The notes under the pieces were generated by a model, which was not told the origin of the DNA, did not search any database, and was given only the letters and a program-made list of their open reading frames with translations. A stretch of 5,814 nt of DNA. Source: Nitrososphaeraceae archaeon. Its GTDB lineage: Archaea; Thermoproteota; Nitrososphaeria; Nitrososphaerales; Nitrososphaeraceae. Below are positions 5,178 through 5,814 of this stretch, one piece after another (within the stretch, counting starts at the first letter, position 1; every line of letters starts with the position of its first letter). The position numbers and the translations under genes are program-made. The DNA is taken from NCBI GenBank assembly GCA_030038695.1, contig JASHSN010000203.1, forward strand, positions 1 through 5,814, written 5' to 3'.

Positions 5178-5330
5178 ATGTCCCCATCTTCTAAGCAAAT
5201 TTGGTGCTTCGGTTGTAATTCTATGCAAAGCGTATGTCTTCACAAAGGATGTCCGGAGCATTGTGATATGTGTAACAGAATTAAGGAAATCAGATTGAAC
5301 AGATCTACCCATCGCGATCTTTCTATCTAA
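5178..5330 (+). CDS. Leaderless Cys/His-rich zinc-binding mini-protein, 50 residues
   Basis: The ORF encodes a dense metal-binding core: C10-FG-C13, C20-L-H22, C25, H28-C29 and C32 (order C..C, C.H..C..HC..C), six Cys and two His within 23 residues. That is enough for two zinc sites, cross-brace or zinc-knuckle-like. The core is followed by a basic tail (NRIKEIRLNRSTHR) that could contact nucleic acid. No membrane segment or signal peptide is present. I do not recognise the family; the function is unknown. ATG 5178 is preferred because the TATA box sits 26 bp upstream, as for a leaderless message. An in-frame ATG at 5157 would add seven residues but overlaps the TATA box. The Cys pattern is too regular to be a chance frame in AT-rich DNA. 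The gene is easily missed by length cut-offs. Confidence 0.65.
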   Translation: MSPSSKQIWCFGCNSMQSVCLHKGCPEHCDMCNRIKEIRLNRSTHRDLSI

Positions 5331-5386
5331 ATCAAATGTAGAATGTGAATAAACCTAATAAGACTTTAAGGCTTATATCAACTACC

Positions 5387-5557
5387 ATGCATTAAGGTGG
5401 CTTGTAGCTAGATATTAAATACGCTAACTGACTGCCCCTCCTCTATTTCTTCACATTTAATAGAAAGCCTCAAAGAATTTTATTGATGCATGTCTAATTA
5501 TTAACGACCTAATGCATGTATGGATTGAAAAGTCTAGAAAATGTGACGTTATGCATG
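5387..5557 (+). repeat. Cluster of four ATGCAT palindromes
   Basis: ATGCAT occurs at 5387, 5486, 5512 and 5551, the last three as ATGCATG; another ATGCATG is at 5157. For DNA this AT-rich one would expect well under one in 170 bp. They may be binding sites or coincidence. Confidence 0.4.
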
Positions 5558-5622
5558 ATTGTGAAAAATGCGAGCCCAAATCCCATAGGCGAAATCGCAT
5601 AGTATCTAAGCCATTTCCTTAA
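5512..5622 (+). CDS. Doubtful Cys-rich ORF, 36 codons
   Basis: From ATG 5512 the frame reads MHVWIEKSRK, then C11, H15, C17, C20 (CDVMHDCEKC), then a basic tail (KSHRRNR) ending KPFP. Three Cys and nearby His give a half-complete metal site similar in style to the 5178 protein. The frame is also open and protein-like upstream to a stop at 5461, without any start codon there, so it may be the end of a decayed gene. It overlaps the end of the opposed hydrolase gene by 17 bp and covers that gene's terminator. I see no ribosome site or well-placed TATA box. Confidence 0.3.
   Translation: MHVWIEKSRKCDVMHDCEKCEPKSHRRNRIVSKPFP
5564..5599 (-). terminator. Hairpin and T-run after the hydrolase gene
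   Basis: On the minus strand, 6 nt after the hydrolase stop, TGCGA (5599-5595) can pair with TCGCA (5573-5569), followed directly by T5 (5568-5564). The stem is short and the loop is 21 nt. Confidence 0.4.
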
Positions 5623-5814
5623 TGAAGTCAATAACAATTTTGTTGAAGATTACTGAGTTATTCCTGTATAGTGTATGTCCACAATTTTCGAGAAGAATCA
5701 GTCTACAGTTTTTCATTTTTATGAATGGATAAATAAAGGTTACAGGAATTATTTGATCATCTTTTCCCCAAATTAATAGAGTTTTTGCTTTGATTTTGTT
5801 TAATCGGTCACTTA
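5606..5814 (-). CDS. Alpha/beta hydrolase, C-terminal 68 residues (start beyond the window)
   Basis: The minus-strand frame enters from the window end without a start and stops at TAG 5608-5606. It shows the last third of an alpha/beta-hydrolase fold: the strand TLLIWGKDDQIIP with the catalytic acid at window residue 19 (GKDD), the next helix, then the strand LILLENCGHTLY with the catalytic His 46 (CGH), and the closing helix FNKIVIDFIKEMA. The nucleophile Ser (GxSxG) must lie outside the window. Spacing of Asp and His (27 residues) is normal for the family (typical total about 260-300 residues). Substrate cannot be told: esterase, lipase, C-C hydrolase and haloperoxidase-like members share these motifs. 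No signal peptide can be judged. The gene is followed by a small hairpin plus T5. Confidence 0.82.
   Translation of the reverse strand, partial: SDRLNKIKAKTLLIWGKDDQIIPVTFIYPFIKMKNCRLILLENCGHTLYRNNSVIFNKIVIDFIKEMA

Overview
The window looks like part of an ammonia-oxidising thaumarchaeon (Nitrososphaeria), most like the AT-rich, loosely packed genomes of the Nitrososphaeraceae such as Nitrosocosmicus. The grounds are a NirK-type two-domain copper protein, a stand-alone receiver protein of the thaumarchaeal kind, archaeal TATA boxes at promoter spacing, several leaderless or TTG/ATG-started mini-genes, T-rich terminators, and many tiny Cys-motif proteins. The taxonomic call is inference from gene content, not from a marker gene.

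Layout. Positions 1-819 hold the C-terminal 272 residues of a NirK-type copper oxidase that begins upstream of the window, followed by a T-rich terminator and about 340 bp without a gene. A 95-residue unknown protein (1252-1539, +) converges on a CheY-like receiver protein (1592-2002, -). From 2051 to 3340 lies a gene-poor, decayed stretch. It contains a foldable element (2225-2287), a 38-codon zinc-ribbon mini-gene on the minus strand (2399-2515) with a strong ribosome site but an amber codon ahead of it, a broken receiver-like sequence (2653-2802), and a broken AAA+ ATPase-like sequence (2889-3288). A second zinc-finger mini-gene (3363-3530, +) follows. Next come a possible 17-codon leaderless ORF that runs into a 28-bp palindrome (3691-3797) and a secreted Gly/Trp/Cys-rich peptide gene (3996-4211, -). 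About 900 bp without a supportable gene follow. Then come a leaderless 50-residue Cys/His-rich protein (5178-5330, +), a doubtful 36-codon Cys-rich ORF, and the C-terminal end of an alpha/beta hydrolase (5606-5814, -) that continues beyond the window.

How it works together. Only NirK has a clear metabolic role (nitrite/NO chemistry in ammonia oxidation). The other genes look like independent, single-gene transcription units with their own promoters. The theme of the region is miniature metal-binding (CxxC) proteins scattered among decayed genes. These would be missed by length-filtered gene calling. No tRNA, rRNA, CRISPR array or intact mobile element was seen.
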